This document shows positions 20,546 through 30,385 of a stretch of DNA of 64,000 nt, one piece after another. Position numbers and translations under genes: made by a program. Every line of letters begins with the position of its first letter. Position 1 is the first letter of the stretch. The DNA is from Lepidostoma basale (lineage: Eukaryota > Arthropoda > Insecta > Trichoptera > Lepidostomatidae): assembly GCA_022606425.2 (NCBI GenBank), contig JAHDVF020001047.1, positions 62,001 to 126,000 of the forward strand. The letters are read 5' to 3'. Below the pieces are notes generated by a model. That model was not told the origin of the DNA. It saw nothing but the letters and a program-made list of their open reading frames with translations, and did no database searches.

Positions 20546-20940
20546 GACCACCCTTTGGTGAAAATCCAGAATTTCGTATACAAGTATAAGTATACATTCA
20601 CAAAAATATTTGTAATTATTCTGGTCAACTATTTGGCAATTAGAATGGAATAATACTCCTGGCGACTTCTAAACAATGCGTTTATGGGCTACAGCCTTCG
20701 CATTGTGTTAATAAGGTAGTTTGCTAAATGCTGAAAATCATTCTCCATAGATGGCGTTAGTGGGTCGGTTGTATAAGTTAATCTTGAATAGATTCACAAG
20801 TGCAACCAAATCTACATAGATGGATAATTGAAACTGACACGTGAAGATAGGTATGGATTTTGAAGTATATATACATCTTCTAAAAATTTGTCATGCATGA
20901 TCATAACAAAGGTAGAATGGGGAATGTTGTAATTACATAA
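20546..20940. other. No recognisable gene
   Basis: Nothing supported. Confidence 0.35.
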
Positions 20941-21043
20941 AGCGTGCGCTTAACCCAACCAATGACAGGTCATAAGTCCTGTAAACACCTTGATCATCCA
21001 TATTCAGTTTGCGTCTTCGTCTCTATTGAGATACAATTAAATT
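20941..21043 (+). repeat. IR repeat, left copy
   Basis: Begins GCTTAACCCAACCAATGACA and ends near GTCTCTATTGAGATACAATT. An inverted copy lies at 23143-23245, so the two face each other across about 2.1 kb that includes satellite array A. Possibly the ends of a large non-autonomous element. Confidence 0.6.
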
Positions 21044-21616
21044 TAAAATACAACTAGTTAAATAAATAAATAAAATGGTAATGATTATAAAAATCTGTAC
21101 TTTCAAGTTGATATTTTTTTGTAATATTTAAGTACTCATTTGAAATTTTCTATTCTTTTAACCATTTATACCCAAAATAAAAGAATTCGTAAAAATAATT
21201 TCTTTTTATTTTAATAACAATAAATGTATTTACAATACACAGAAAAACGAAAATTGTTTCTTAAGACAAAACAAAAATAAAACGAATTTTTTCTCTGAAT
21301 ATTGTAGAACAAAAGAAAATGATTTTTTGTATCAATCCGGGAAAAGTTCTGGAGTGTCATATATTTTCCATTCTATTTTTTCAATTTCGAACACAGGAAA
21401 AATGTCTGCCTAGTTCCAAAAACTCATTATCATATAAACATTGGTGGCGGCTTTTTCCGTGCGTACAAGTAGTTTATTTGAACAAAAATATTCAAAATAA
21501 TTCCAGATGTCAAGAATAAAATATTTCTGATTGTACTATTTTATTGAGAAGTTTATTGTAAATCATGAAAATATTTTTTCATTTTGTAAAAAATCTTTGT
21601 AAGAGGAATATATAGT
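21044..21616. other. No recognisable gene
   Basis: AT-rich interior of the inverted-repeat pair. A 66-codon frame at 21319 has no recognisable features. Confidence 0.35.
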
Positions 21617-21750
21617 TAAAATCCACTGATGTTTGTGTCTTCGGCCGGTTTCGGCAGCTCGCTGCCATCTTCTGGTTCTGAAAAATGTCTCACTAGAAGA
21701 TGGCAGCGAGCTGCCGAAACCGGCCGAAGACACAAACATCAATGTATTTT
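21617..21750. repeat. Long perfect-type foldback (GAAACCGGCC type)
   Basis: Arms 21617-21672 and 21695-21750 are almost exact inverted copies (about 56 bases) around a 22-base loop. Each arm read towards the outside contains AGAAGAT, GGCAGC-GA-GCTGCC, GAAACCGG, a GAAAC-type hammerhead-like layout with a decayed start. A truncated relative is at 46492-46570. Confidence 0.75.
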
Positions 21751-22264
21751 AACTAAATATACGAGTACATCTAAAAAAGTTTTTTGTTTTATTAAAATTC
21801 AAAAATACTATTGATGATTGATGTTTTTATTTTGTAAAACTCCAGTAAAAAATTATAATCTTTGGGATAACTTTTATGGGAGAGGGGCGTTGAACATGTT
21901 TTTTTTGCAAATGGGGCGGTAGTTCAGAAAAGGTTGAAAGGTTGAAGGAAAACCTATGCACTAAATGACTAGATAAAAAAAATGTATTTAAAATTTCGTT
22001 CGTAGACATTCAATTATAGAATTCTCATTGGACAATTGGATAAGTAAGTAATTAACATTTGGTGTTACAACCAAATCCCACACCAGCAGATGGAGAAGAA
22101 GAAGACGAACTATTCTACTTAAAATCCGTAATTGTTATTTAGTTATAGTGTGAATACAATCAACAAATTGTTTGCACCTTGGTGTTTTTTTTCTTGTTTG
22201 ATCCACCATTTCAGCTTATAAGAAGAAATCTTTCCTATTTGTCTCATCTCTATTTCCCATTTCT
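21751..22264. other. No recognisable gene
   Basis: Nothing supported. Confidence 0.35.
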
Positions 22265-22512
22265 TTGTCCCATCACTATGTATCATCTCTATGCCCCTTA
22301 CTATGTCTGATCTCTATGTTTCATCTCTATGTCACATCTCTATGTCCCATCTCTATGTCCCATCTCTATGTCCCATCTCTATGTCTTATCTTTATGTCCT
22401 ATCTCAATGTCACTTCTCTATATCTCATCTCTACGTCCCAACTCTATGTCTCATATCTATATCTCAACTGTATGTCCCATCTCTATGTCTCATCTCTACA
22501 TAGGTATATCTC
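22265..22512. repeat. 13-bp satellite, array A part 1
   Basis: Tandem units of the type ATCTCTATGTCCC / ATCTCTATGTCTC. Because 13 is not a multiple of 3 and the unit lacks forward stops, all three + frames stay open and read the same SLC-IS-SHLYV-like peptide. The long reading frames here are artefacts of the repeat. Confidence 0.9.
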
Positions 22513-22795
22513 ATCTGTATGTCAACAACAACAACAACAACAACAAACCATCACGCCGTTTCAGGAGTAGGCAGAGAGAATGGACCGCCACACTACTCTA
22601 TCTTGGCAAACCTCTCTAGCTTCCTCCACATTCAAACAACGAGTCATACACGCACGTCGATTCTTCCGACTTCCAACATGACTAACCTTTAATATTTGAT
22701 TAATTTGGTCATGCATTGTTTTCCTTTTTCCTTGGTATGCCTCGACTCCGTACTCCATTTACATCATTAACGTATACTTTCTTAACCTTAATCTC
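22513..22795 (-). mobile_element. LINE family A, GTT-tail subfamily, inside satellite
   Basis: CAA repeats at 22518-22541 are the antisense of a GTT tail. They are followed by antisense ETA..SAYS, the EEAREVCQDRVVW block, RRACMTRCLNVEE and MHDQINQILKV, ending near the VNDVNG region at 22770-22795. It interrupts the satellite array, which resumes immediately after. Confidence 0.8.
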
Positions 22796-22796
22796 T

Positions 22797-23080
22797 ATGT
22801 CTCTTCTCATTATTCCATCTCTTTGTCCCATCTCTATGTCCTATCTCTATGTCCCATCTCTATGTCTTTTTTCTACGTGTCATCTCTATTTCTCATCGCT
22901 ATGTCTCATATCTATATCTCATCTCTATGTCTCATCTCTATGTCTCATCTCATCACTATGTCTCTTCTCTATATTCCATCTCTATGTCCCATCTCTATCT
23001 CTATGTCCCATCTCTATGTCCCATCTCTGTCTCATCTCTATATCTCATATCTATGTCTCATCTCTATGTATCTATATGTT
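22797..23080. repeat. 13-bp satellite, array A part 2
   Basis: The same 13-bp unit as 22265-22512, with more variation (ATCTCTATTTCTC, ATATCTATATCTC). Confidence 0.9.
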
Positions 23081-23142
23081 TTATCTTAATCATTGTGATT
23101 CGTTATTCTTTTAAACATCATTGATCTTTTTTATAAGGATTA

Positions 23143-23245
23143 ATTGTATCTCAATAGAGACGAAGATGTCTGGGAAGTAGTCTGGGAACAGAATATGGTG
23201 GTCGAAGACTTATGACCTGTCATTGGTTGGGTTAAGCGATCGCCT
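23143..23245 (-). repeat. IR repeat, right copy
   Basis: The reverse complement starts GCTTAACCCAACCAATGACA and ends at GTCTCTATTGAGATACAATT, matching 20941-21043. The middle differs by substitution of about 30 bases. Confidence 0.6.
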
Positions 23246-23428
23246 TATGTTTGTATTGTACCTTCTCATTAGGTGGTGTTATATATACGTATTTATAAAA
23301 TTCTCTTTATATGTTTAAACATTCAGACATACATCAAAATGATAATCCAAAAATTACGGGAATAGTATGCTATGTAAATAAAATGTATCACGGAAATTAG
23401 TTATTGTGCATGAAGCAATCTATTTATT

Positions 23429-23940
23429 TTACCTAGAAACGCGTAGACAGCTCATGAAGCTCACCTGTGCGGGTGCTGTGATATTGTAAACTGAATTATG
23501 AAAGCAGTTTGTCCAAAACATGATGCTCAGCGAGCCAAATATTTGTTCACCTATTTGTATTAAACTATAGTTTACGGTTGTCTGTCGGGCGTATAGTTGA
23601 AATGCGATTAATAAATCTGAATTAGCAGCTCTAATAATGCTGTGCGACATGACGCCGAGTGGGGCTGTATGAATAATTTGTATCCTCGTTCGTGGAACAC
23701 ACAAAGCTCAACAAACCGTGAATTTCCAAGGGAAATCCCATGTGCTTTTCGGTGGTAAATAACAGATTTTTAAATCATGTTTTGTACAGCCACCCACGTG
23801 AAGCTCGTTTTATGATGTGACGTAAGAATTAGCACCTACCCGATAACGTCACTGTGAACTTTTATAAAATTAATCTGAAAAAGAAAAAATAAAAACGCTT
23901 TTACAAGAGTGTTCAAGTCAAAATTTTGCCCCTTAGATGT
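23429..23940. repeat. Unit 1 of a large duplication flanking satellite
   Basis: Segments 23432-23500 (CTAGAAACGCGTAGACAG.. CACCTGTGCGGG.. GTGATATTG) and 23809-23940 (TGACGTAAGAATTA.. CCCGATAACGTCACT) are repeated at 25063-25140 and 25180-25305. The second copy has lost the 300 bases in between. There is no coding signature. GC is higher than in the surrounding DNA. Confidence 0.7.
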
Positions 23941-24036
23941 TTTCCTTCTTTTATTTTTCTAATAATAACCTTATTGTCTTATCTATATGTCTCATATTTC
24001 GATTTTATTTTTATGTCTCAGCTCTGTATCTCGTCT

Positions 24037-24065
24037 CTAATAATAATAATAATAATAATAATAAT
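24037..24065. repeat. TAA microsatellite
   Basis: About nine TAA units. Degenerate satellite units (ATCTATATGTCTC-like) precede it at 23970-24036. Confidence 0.85.
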
Positions 24066-24189
24066 TAGGCTTATTTGTATAGCCCGTTTTCGTGAATAAC
24101 TCCAATGTTTTTAATCATGAAAGCTGCATCTCACACCAGCAATCAGATAATATTGTTTCTATTTTATGTGATATTTTTTCTTCTATCTT

Positions 24190-25062
24190 TCTTATAGTGA
24201 TCTAATTGTCTCATTATATAGATCACATCTCTGTGCCTCATCTCCATATCTCATCTCTATGTATCATATATATCTCTGTATTATCTTTATAGCTCATATC
24301 TATGTATCATATCTCTGTATCATCTCTATGTCTAATCTCTATGTATCTCGTATATCTGTATCATCTCTATGTCTTATCTCTATGTATCATCTCTATGTAT
24401 TATCTCAATGTCTAATCTCTATGTATCATATCTCTGTATCATCTCCATGTACCATTTCTATGTCTTATCTCTATGTATCATCTCTATGTATCATCTCTAT
24501 GTATCATCTCTATGTATCATCTCTATGTATCATCTCTATGTATCATCTCTATGTATCATCTCTATGTATCATCTCTATGTCATATCTCTACATCATCTCT
24601 ATGTATCATCTCTATGTATCATCTCTTTGTATCATCTCTATGTCATATCTTTACATCATCTCTATGTATCATCTCTATGTATCATCTATATGTATCATCT
24701 CTATGTATTATCTCTATGTATCATCTCTATGTCTCATCTCTATGTATCATCTCTATATCTCATATCTATGTCTCATCTCTATATCTCATCTCTATGTATC
24801 ATCTCTATGAATCATCTCTAAGTATTATCTCTATGTCTCATCTCTATGTCTCATTTCTATATCTCATCTCTATGTATCATCTCTATGTCTCGTCTCTATA
24901 TCTCATCTCTATGTATCATCTCTATGTATCATCTCTATGTATCATCTCTTTGTATCATCTCTATGTATAATATGTCTGTATCATCTCTATGTATCATCTC
25001 TATGTCTCATCTCTCTGTATCATCTCTCTATGTATCATATCTATTTTTGTGCATCATCTTAA
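24190..25062. repeat. 13-bp satellite, array B
   Basis: The longest array: about 65 units, mostly ATCTCTATGTATC, with a homogeneous core around 24470-24590 and more varied flanks. All three forward frames are open for 150 or more codons and give the same 13-residue period (SLCIISMYHLYV). No start context, splice sites or codon bias indicate translation. Confidence 0.92.
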
Positions 25063-25310
25063 CCTAGAAACGTATAGACGGTTTATATCGCTTACCTGTG
25101 CATGTGTTGTGATATTGAAACTAAATTATGAAAGTGATGCGCTCAAATTTGAGACTCAGGGTGTACGTGAGAGCTGATAAATATGATTTGACGTAAGAAT
25201 TAACGCCCACCCGATAACGTCACTTTGAACTTTCGTAAAATGAATCTGGGGAATAATAAAATCGAAACGCTTTTACAAGGGAGGTCAAGTCAATATTTTG
25301 TCAAAAAATT
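25063..25310. repeat. Unit 2 of the large duplication
   Basis: Follows array B as unit 1 follows array A: TAGAAACGTATAGACGG, CTTACCTGTGCATGTGTTGT, TGACGTAAGAATTAACGCCC, CCCGATAACGTCACTTTG. The order array-unit-array-unit implies a tandem duplication of several hundred bases that includes satellite. Confidence 0.7.
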
Positions 25311-25602
25311 CTCGATAATCTTTTGTAAATTTTTTATTGTTGTTTGAAATATGACGCAAATTCTTATTTTTCATATTTAATGTTAAGACAAACGAACTTG
25401 TTTTTAAATTGAAAACAAAACTAGATATTGACATGCTAAATAATAAGTTCTAAAAATAATTTTGATAAAAAAACAAATGTGTTTTGTATGAAAACCGATT
25501 TTATTGCTATCCCCTGTTTTGTATTAAAAAATGAACGTTGCCAATTCTATGCTACATAGTTTCAACTAAGATTTTTTCTCTTATTAAATACACTAATCAA
25601 AA

Positions 25603-26150
25603 TAAACAACCTATCCAAAAAATCTAAAATGGCAGTGCACAATGGTGTTCTTGTACCCACCCTTATGTATGAAAGCGAAGCATAGAACTGGCAAAAGAAT
25701 GATGAAAGTAGAATAAATGCAGTAGAAATGAGATCTCTTAGACGAATGTGTGAATACTCTGTGTATGATAGAGTGTCGAATGAAAATATAAGAAGTGAAT
25801 GCGGTGCGAATGATGGTGTTATGAACGGATCATAATAATGAAAGGATCATTAAGATGGTTGGACACATGGAAAGAATGAATGAAGATAGAATGGTAAAAA
25901 AATATATATGTTAACGATGTAAATGGAACTATAAGTAGAGGAATACCGAGAAAAACGTGGCACGATCAAATTAAATAAATATTGAATGTCGGCCACGCGA
26001 GGAGTCAGAGAAATCGCGCGTGCATGACACGATGTATGGATGTTAAGGAAGTGAGAGAAATATGTCAGGAAAGAAAAGTGTGGCAGTCCATTATTTCTGC
26101 CTACCCCTTCGTGGAAACGGCGTGGTGGTTAGATTAGTTAAGTTTAATCA
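25603..26150 (+). mobile_element. LINE family A copy
   Basis: Blocks run MAVHNGVLVPTLMYESEA, a TAG in place of W (codon after EA), DESRINAVEMRSLRRMCEYS, VYDRVSNENIRSECGAND, a duplicated ATAATGA insertion, MERMNEDRMV, VNDVNGT and VWQSIISAYPFVETA. The TTAG tail is decayed (GGTTAGATTAGTTAAG). Confidence 0.75.
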
Positions 26151-26229
26151 AAATAATTTCTAAAACGTATACACATAAAAAAATAAAATGATTATATTAT
26201 TTACAGATATCATGATATATGGAATCGAA

Positions 26230-26555
26230 TGCAGGGTGGACAACACAATCACAAAAAAAAACGCGTCAAGACAAGATAATGCGCGATAGAATTAGGAACT
26301 CAAGGCTTAGGGAAATATGAGAGGTCGAGGATGTCGTTCGGTGGGAGAGGCAAAGGAGAATATACTGGTATGTACACGTGAAAATAATGGATCCATCCAG
26401 ACTCCTTCTCATTGCGTTGCATGGCCAACCCTAAGGTAAACGACACCCGGGTAAACCACCAAAGATGGATCGACAGCTTGGAGTACACCTCTCAGGAGGT
26501 AAATTCCTCTTATGAGACAGACCACTAGGCCTACATTAAGAAGAAGAAGTTTACA
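26230..26555 (+). mobile_element. LINE family C copy with AAG tail
   Basis: DKIMRDRIRNSRLREI, a stop, EVEDVVRWERQRRIYW, a V-H-V-K-I-M-D block, ALHGQP-like and KPPKMDRQLG-like remnants of the KRWKDSW segment, ending in AAGAAGAAGAAG at 26540-26550. Confidence 0.55.
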
Positions 26556-26955
26556 TAAACAAAAATTGACTTTAAAACCACTTACAAACCTTTGTTAACT
26601 ATTGTAGAAGAAATTTAAAAGATTCAAATACTTTACAATAATTTCGGTTAAATCATTTGATTATCTTTAAAAATTTGCACTTAATTTACTCGGATAAGTA
26701 CTCGTTCAAAATCAAACAAGAAATTCAAGCACTTTGGATTCGACTATTTACACAGAAATCCTACTCTTAAGTAAATGATTAAATTTAACGGTTAGACACT
26801 TAATAAATTTAAACTGATTCGAAACAAAATTTCAATGTTTCTGTTTTCCACGAATGGTGGATCTTTATACTACTATATCACAATATGATAATCCCAGTTC
26901 AAAAAAAGATCTATGATCTATTTCATTTATTTTTCATTTCATTTATTTTAATAAA
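26556..26955. other. No recognisable gene
   Basis: AT-rich. Nothing supported. Confidence 0.35.
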
Positions 26956-27225
26956 AATTTGAAAACAATGCAATTATATTATGAGAATTCAAAAGAGAAG
27001 CATAAAAAAAATAAGCTTAAGAATTAGAAATGATCATAACATTGATATTGCATCCCTGAGGCAACTCACACTGTCACGAAATATTCCGATCCGATTAAGC
27101 AATAAGATTGCCCCACCCACAGGCATAACCATTGGCAGGTTGGATCTGCAGCGCGGCAAATAAAACAATCTGTGCTGTCTTTGACGAAGGTAATTATCAG
27201 GGACAAATAGACCCACATCACGGAC
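26956..27225 (-). mobile_element. LINE family F, C-terminal fragment
   Basis: The frame 27034-27216 reads GLFVPDNYLRQRQHRLFYLP, then RCRSNLPMVMPVGGAILLLN, the family F terminal block in an open frame, then decays. Confidence 0.6.
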
Positions 27226-27254
27226 ATCCGAGCTTTGTATACGGCCGCCAATCT

Positions 27255-27400
27255 AGAACATAGGTTCCCAAAGTGGGCCCCCTGGAGTGCCCTGGAGGGA
27301 GCTGAGGGGGTAATTCTGGTCCTGAGGGAGTAGGCGAGCCCTGGGAAGAAGGTGGGGGCCATGAGGTGCTAAAATATATAACCGTATAGAATTTTTAAAA
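27255..27400. mobile_element. Possible hAT terminus
   Basis: GGTTCCCAAAGTGGGCCCCC at 27263-27282, followed by G-rich sequence, resembles hAT ends with subterminal G-rich repeats. No second end or target duplication was found. Confidence 0.2.
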
Positions 27401-27839
27401 TCCGTTATTACACGATGTACATAAGTATATAATTTGTTACATACTAAATGTTTTTGATAAAATCACCTAAAAAATAAATATCATCTATGATTTTGTGATG
27501 CTTCAAATAATCATATATGTACAATGTACATTGTACATATGTATTAGTTTTACATTTTCTCTAATATTATTCACTAATAATAATTACCTTCTCCTTTATA
27601 ATGTATTTTTTCGATTTTTTTAATTCCAAAATACTTTCTGAAATTAAAAAATTACTCTCGTTATTAAATATTTTTTTGATGATTTCACACCGGGTTCGTT
27701 ATTGACTGTACATCAAGTTCGTCTTTCTCATTAGGATTATTTAATAAATATTAATTACTCAACAATTTAAGTATTGAGGTATAACACTATAAGTAAGTAT
27801 TATACATATATGAAAAATAGGTTCACTACATTTTTCTAA
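27401..27839. other. No recognisable gene
   Basis: AT-rich. It holds a short palindrome, ATGTACAATGTACATTGTACAT, near 27517-27540. Nothing coding. Confidence 0.35.
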
Positions 27840-28025
27840 ACTAATTAACTAACTAACCATCACTGCCACACTTTTCTTTCCTGACATATTTATCTCGCTT
27901 CCTCAACACTCATATATCGTGTCATGCAAGCGCGTCGATTTATCTGACTCGTATCATGGGCGACATTCAATATTGGATTTATTTGATCGTGCCACGTTTT
28001 CCTCGGTCTTCCTTTATTTCTGGTT
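27840..28025 (-). mobile_element. LINE family A, 3' fragment
   Basis: Antisense TTAG tail at 27840-27860, then antisense of the VWQ..EICQER, NVEE and TWHDQINPIL blocks. The middle of the GETA end is deleted. Confidence 0.75.
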
Positions 28026-28109
28026 CGATCAAAGCACTTACCAATCGGCTACGCAGGTCGTCATAGTGTTCTAAAACAGTGATTATGATACTTTGTTATT
28101 AGTTAAAAT

Positions 28110-28600
28110 CAAATCAGTTTATTTTATTAAAATATATTATAAAAAATAATTATATAATAGTTTAAGGCATCTACTAGAAGAGGTAAAATATAATAAATAT
28201 ACAATACTAGAAACGCATGAGAGATGGTTCGACATTAGGAATACAAGATACAAGTCAATAGTTATACAAAGTCAAAGTATTTGTCTTCTGAATATGAAAG
28301 ACGTCGATTTCCGAGCAATCATGTTCAGCAGTTTGATTGCTCTACCCACCGGTATCACCAGAGGCAGGTTGGTTCTGCATGCTGGGAGATAAACAGTCTG
28401 TGCTGACGCTGTTGAAGATAACCATCCGGAACACAAAGATGGATAGCCTCCAAGATGACGGATCCAAGTTCAAGTTTGTGAATGCAATAATGTTTATTCC
28501 TGATACAACTCTGTTTTTATCTCTAATAGGAACCATCGGACGCCTGCGCTTGTCATTGATTTTAATTAATAAGGGTTCATCCAATTAAAATAGTGAATCT
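28110..28600 (-). mobile_element. LINE family F copy
   Basis: The minus strand carries a GSSWRLSIFVFRMVIFNSVS-like region, a QNQPASGDTGG-like equivalent of the NLPLVTPVGRAI block (shifted frame), then ALLNMIARKSTSFIFRR-like sequence and the standard tail with TGCCTTAAAC and TTTATTATATT. Confidence 0.55.
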
Positions 28601-28684
28601 TGTCTGGTATCAACCGCGCTCTATCAATGCTTACTTTCTATCGCTATATTATTATGTATGATACAAGGTGTATCAAAAGAATGT

Positions 28685-28930
28685 TTATGTTTGAATTCAG
28701 AGCGTTATGTGAAGATGTTTGACGACTTCTTGGTGCCTGAATTGCAAAACTTTCCTGCCTTTAACCAAAAAATGTGATTCCAGCAGGACGGAACAACGCT
28801 ACAATATGTCTCTGCCACGAGTTCGTGAAATTTTCCCTGACAAATTGATGTCCAAGAGAGGTGACATGAATTGGCTTCCACATAGTCCAGATTTAACCAG
28901 ACCATATACCAGAAAGATCCGAGAAACGTT
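28685..28930 (+). mobile_element. DDE transposase remnant (IS630/Tc1-like)
   Basis: Frameshifted translation gives SERYVKMFDDFLVPELQNF, FQQDGTT, then after a break DVQER-like and ASTSSRFNQ-like residues at the place of W-P-P-H-S-P-D-L-T (in another frame: NWLPHSPDLT, open). FQQDGTT carries the second catalytic aspartate and HSPDLT precedes the third acidic position. No terminal repeats were located. It is related to 11170-11335. Confidence 0.5.
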
Positions 28931-28984
28931 GCATAATAACAGCAACACTATCAGCAAGTCCAACTCGCTAGTGCCCACGACACG

Positions 28985-29300
28985 AACCCTAGGCAATGTG
29001 ATCTACTCGTATATGGGTCATAGCAGATAGCGAGAGGGCAATGGCGAGTCTCCTGCGCCATAAAACCGAAACAAACCAGCTAAGGGAAGGAAAACTCCTA
29101 CACAAAAACCCTGGTCCTCCTAGAAAGGGGGTTGGGCGAGAGGTTGATAACCTCTCCTCATAAAAAATACCTATTACGAAACCGAATACAGAGCCTCGGA
29201 GTCACTTGATTTCGGAATAACAGACCCGGTAAACGATCAAAGGACTTGAGAATTGCAACATGGAACTGTATATATTTGCATATATTTGCAACCAAGGGGG
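28985..29300 (+). mobile_element. LINE 5' end: leader plus start of endonuclease
   Basis: A structured, GC-richer leader (AGCGAGAGGGCAATGGCGAG.. CTGCGCCATAAAACCG.. GGTTGGGCGAGAGGTTG) runs into RTLRIATWN-like residues (29247-29275 through one frameshift). That is the first motif of the AP-type endonuclease of RTE-like LINEs. The body stops after about 30 bases. The identity rests on that short motif. Confidence 0.4.
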
Positions 29301-29446
29301 ACCCAGACCACATTTAAGCTACGCTACTCTCCCTCGATGTCCCGCCGTATACACATAGCAATACAACAGCAAAAGAAAATACACAATTGATACATAAATA
29401 ACATATGTTAGAGAAAGAATAAAAAAAGAAATAATGCACAGAAGGA

Positions 29447-29474
29447 GGCTCAGTCGGTAGAGCATGAGACTCTT
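29447..29474 (+). repeat. 5' half of a tRNA-Lys-like sequence
   Basis: GGCTCAGTCGGTAGAGCATG and ACTCTT match the D arm and the anticodon-loop start (CTT anticodon) of tRNA-Lys. The T arm is missing, so this is not a working tRNA. It is probably the head of a tRNA-Lys-derived SINE or a chimeric insertion. Confidence 0.45.
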
Positions 29475-29479
29475 CTGAC

Positions 29480-29700
29480 TGCCAAAGGAAAGAGGGATGC
29501 AGCACAACTTCTTCAGGTGCCGAACTGGAGGACGACTGCTGAGGACAGGAACTGCTGGAGGCGAAAGTTGACGGAGGCCAAGGCTCGATATGAGCTGTAG
29601 CGCCATCGGAAGAAGACGAAGAAACAGGAATGAACAGAGTTGATGACCTGTTCCAAATGGCGCAGGAGAGATGCATTCAACCTGATACGGCACAAGACGA
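29480..29700 (+). mobile_element. LINE 3' fragment
   Basis: R-N-C-W-R-R-K-L-T-E-A-K-A-R-Y-E-L, a stop, RHRKKTKKQE, then LMTCSKWRRRDAFNL. The EAKARYEL block looks like the terminal W..R..A.aRY-L motif of an RTE-like LINE. The second block resembles the family B end at 35946-36062 (LFQATQDRYAF). Confidence 0.4.
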
Positions 29701-30318
29701 AGTTGAAGAATTCCTTTTTAGATAGTTTTTGCTAGAAAATTCAAGTTAGTATTGGAAAACTTTCCACAATTAATTACGCCCACGGCATAGTTAATTTGTT
29801 TCACACCTTTTCAAGGTTCTAATTAAATCTGTTCATTAAGTTAAACGTAAATTTATTACTATGATGGAATGTATTTTTGTGTTTATTATATTTCCAACGT
29901 TCGCCGAATTTTCGTAAAGTTTTATTTAATTGATGGGTGGAATAAGATCACAAACAGAAGCGCTTAATTAAGTCGGCCTTCCGGCTTAATACAATCTCTT
30001 GGCTCATTTGGGATTCCGGAAACAGGGCCGGTACACGTCTGCGGTGAAACCGTCCGGTATCCGGTGCACTTGGCGATACCGGATAACTGAAATTCGCTAT
30101 AGAGCACCACTCGAGAAATATCTATGGGCGCATCAATTTGAATTTGGAATATGCAGCAATTCCGAACAGAATCACGTATTTTGTTCAGCAAACTCTGGGT
30201 TTAAATGTTTTAAATTATTTGAATGCAAGAGATTAAAAACACAAGTGTCCTATTTCATTTCTATCGTATTAATATTATTATTATTATTTTGTAAAATAGC
30301 TCTTGATAGCTCTAAAAT
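29701..30318. other. No recognisable gene; GC-richer core at 29955-30190
   Basis: The core has CCGGT/ACCGG clusters and open frames on both strands but no splice signals or family motif. It could be regulatory or an old exon; I cannot tell. Confidence 0.3.
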
Positions 30319-30383
30319 AGCGAAATGAGATCTCTAAGACGAATGTGTGGCAAATCTGTAAATGATAGAGTGACAAATGCAAG
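30319..30383 (+). mobile_element. LINE family A, left part split by a pogo element
   Basis: EMRSLRRMCGKSVNDRVTNAS, cut at AATGCAAGTA by the element at 30386. The sequence resumes at 31517 with the next family A codons (TAAGAAGTGAATG, the IRSEC block). Confidence 0.75.
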
Positions 30384-30385
30384 TA

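Noticed and set aside
24259..24970. Long overlapping + frames with MYHLYVSSLCIIS-like repeats as a membrane or low-complexity protein family
   Set aside because: All three frames carry the same peptide because the DNA is a 13-bp tandem repeat with no forward stops; there is no coding bias or splice context.
29314..29695. Three overlapping minus frames of 60-124 codons with serine-rich or leucine-rich content
   Set aside because: Overlapping frames of repeat-derived DNA on the strand opposite to LINE residues; no initiator context or motif common to a known family.
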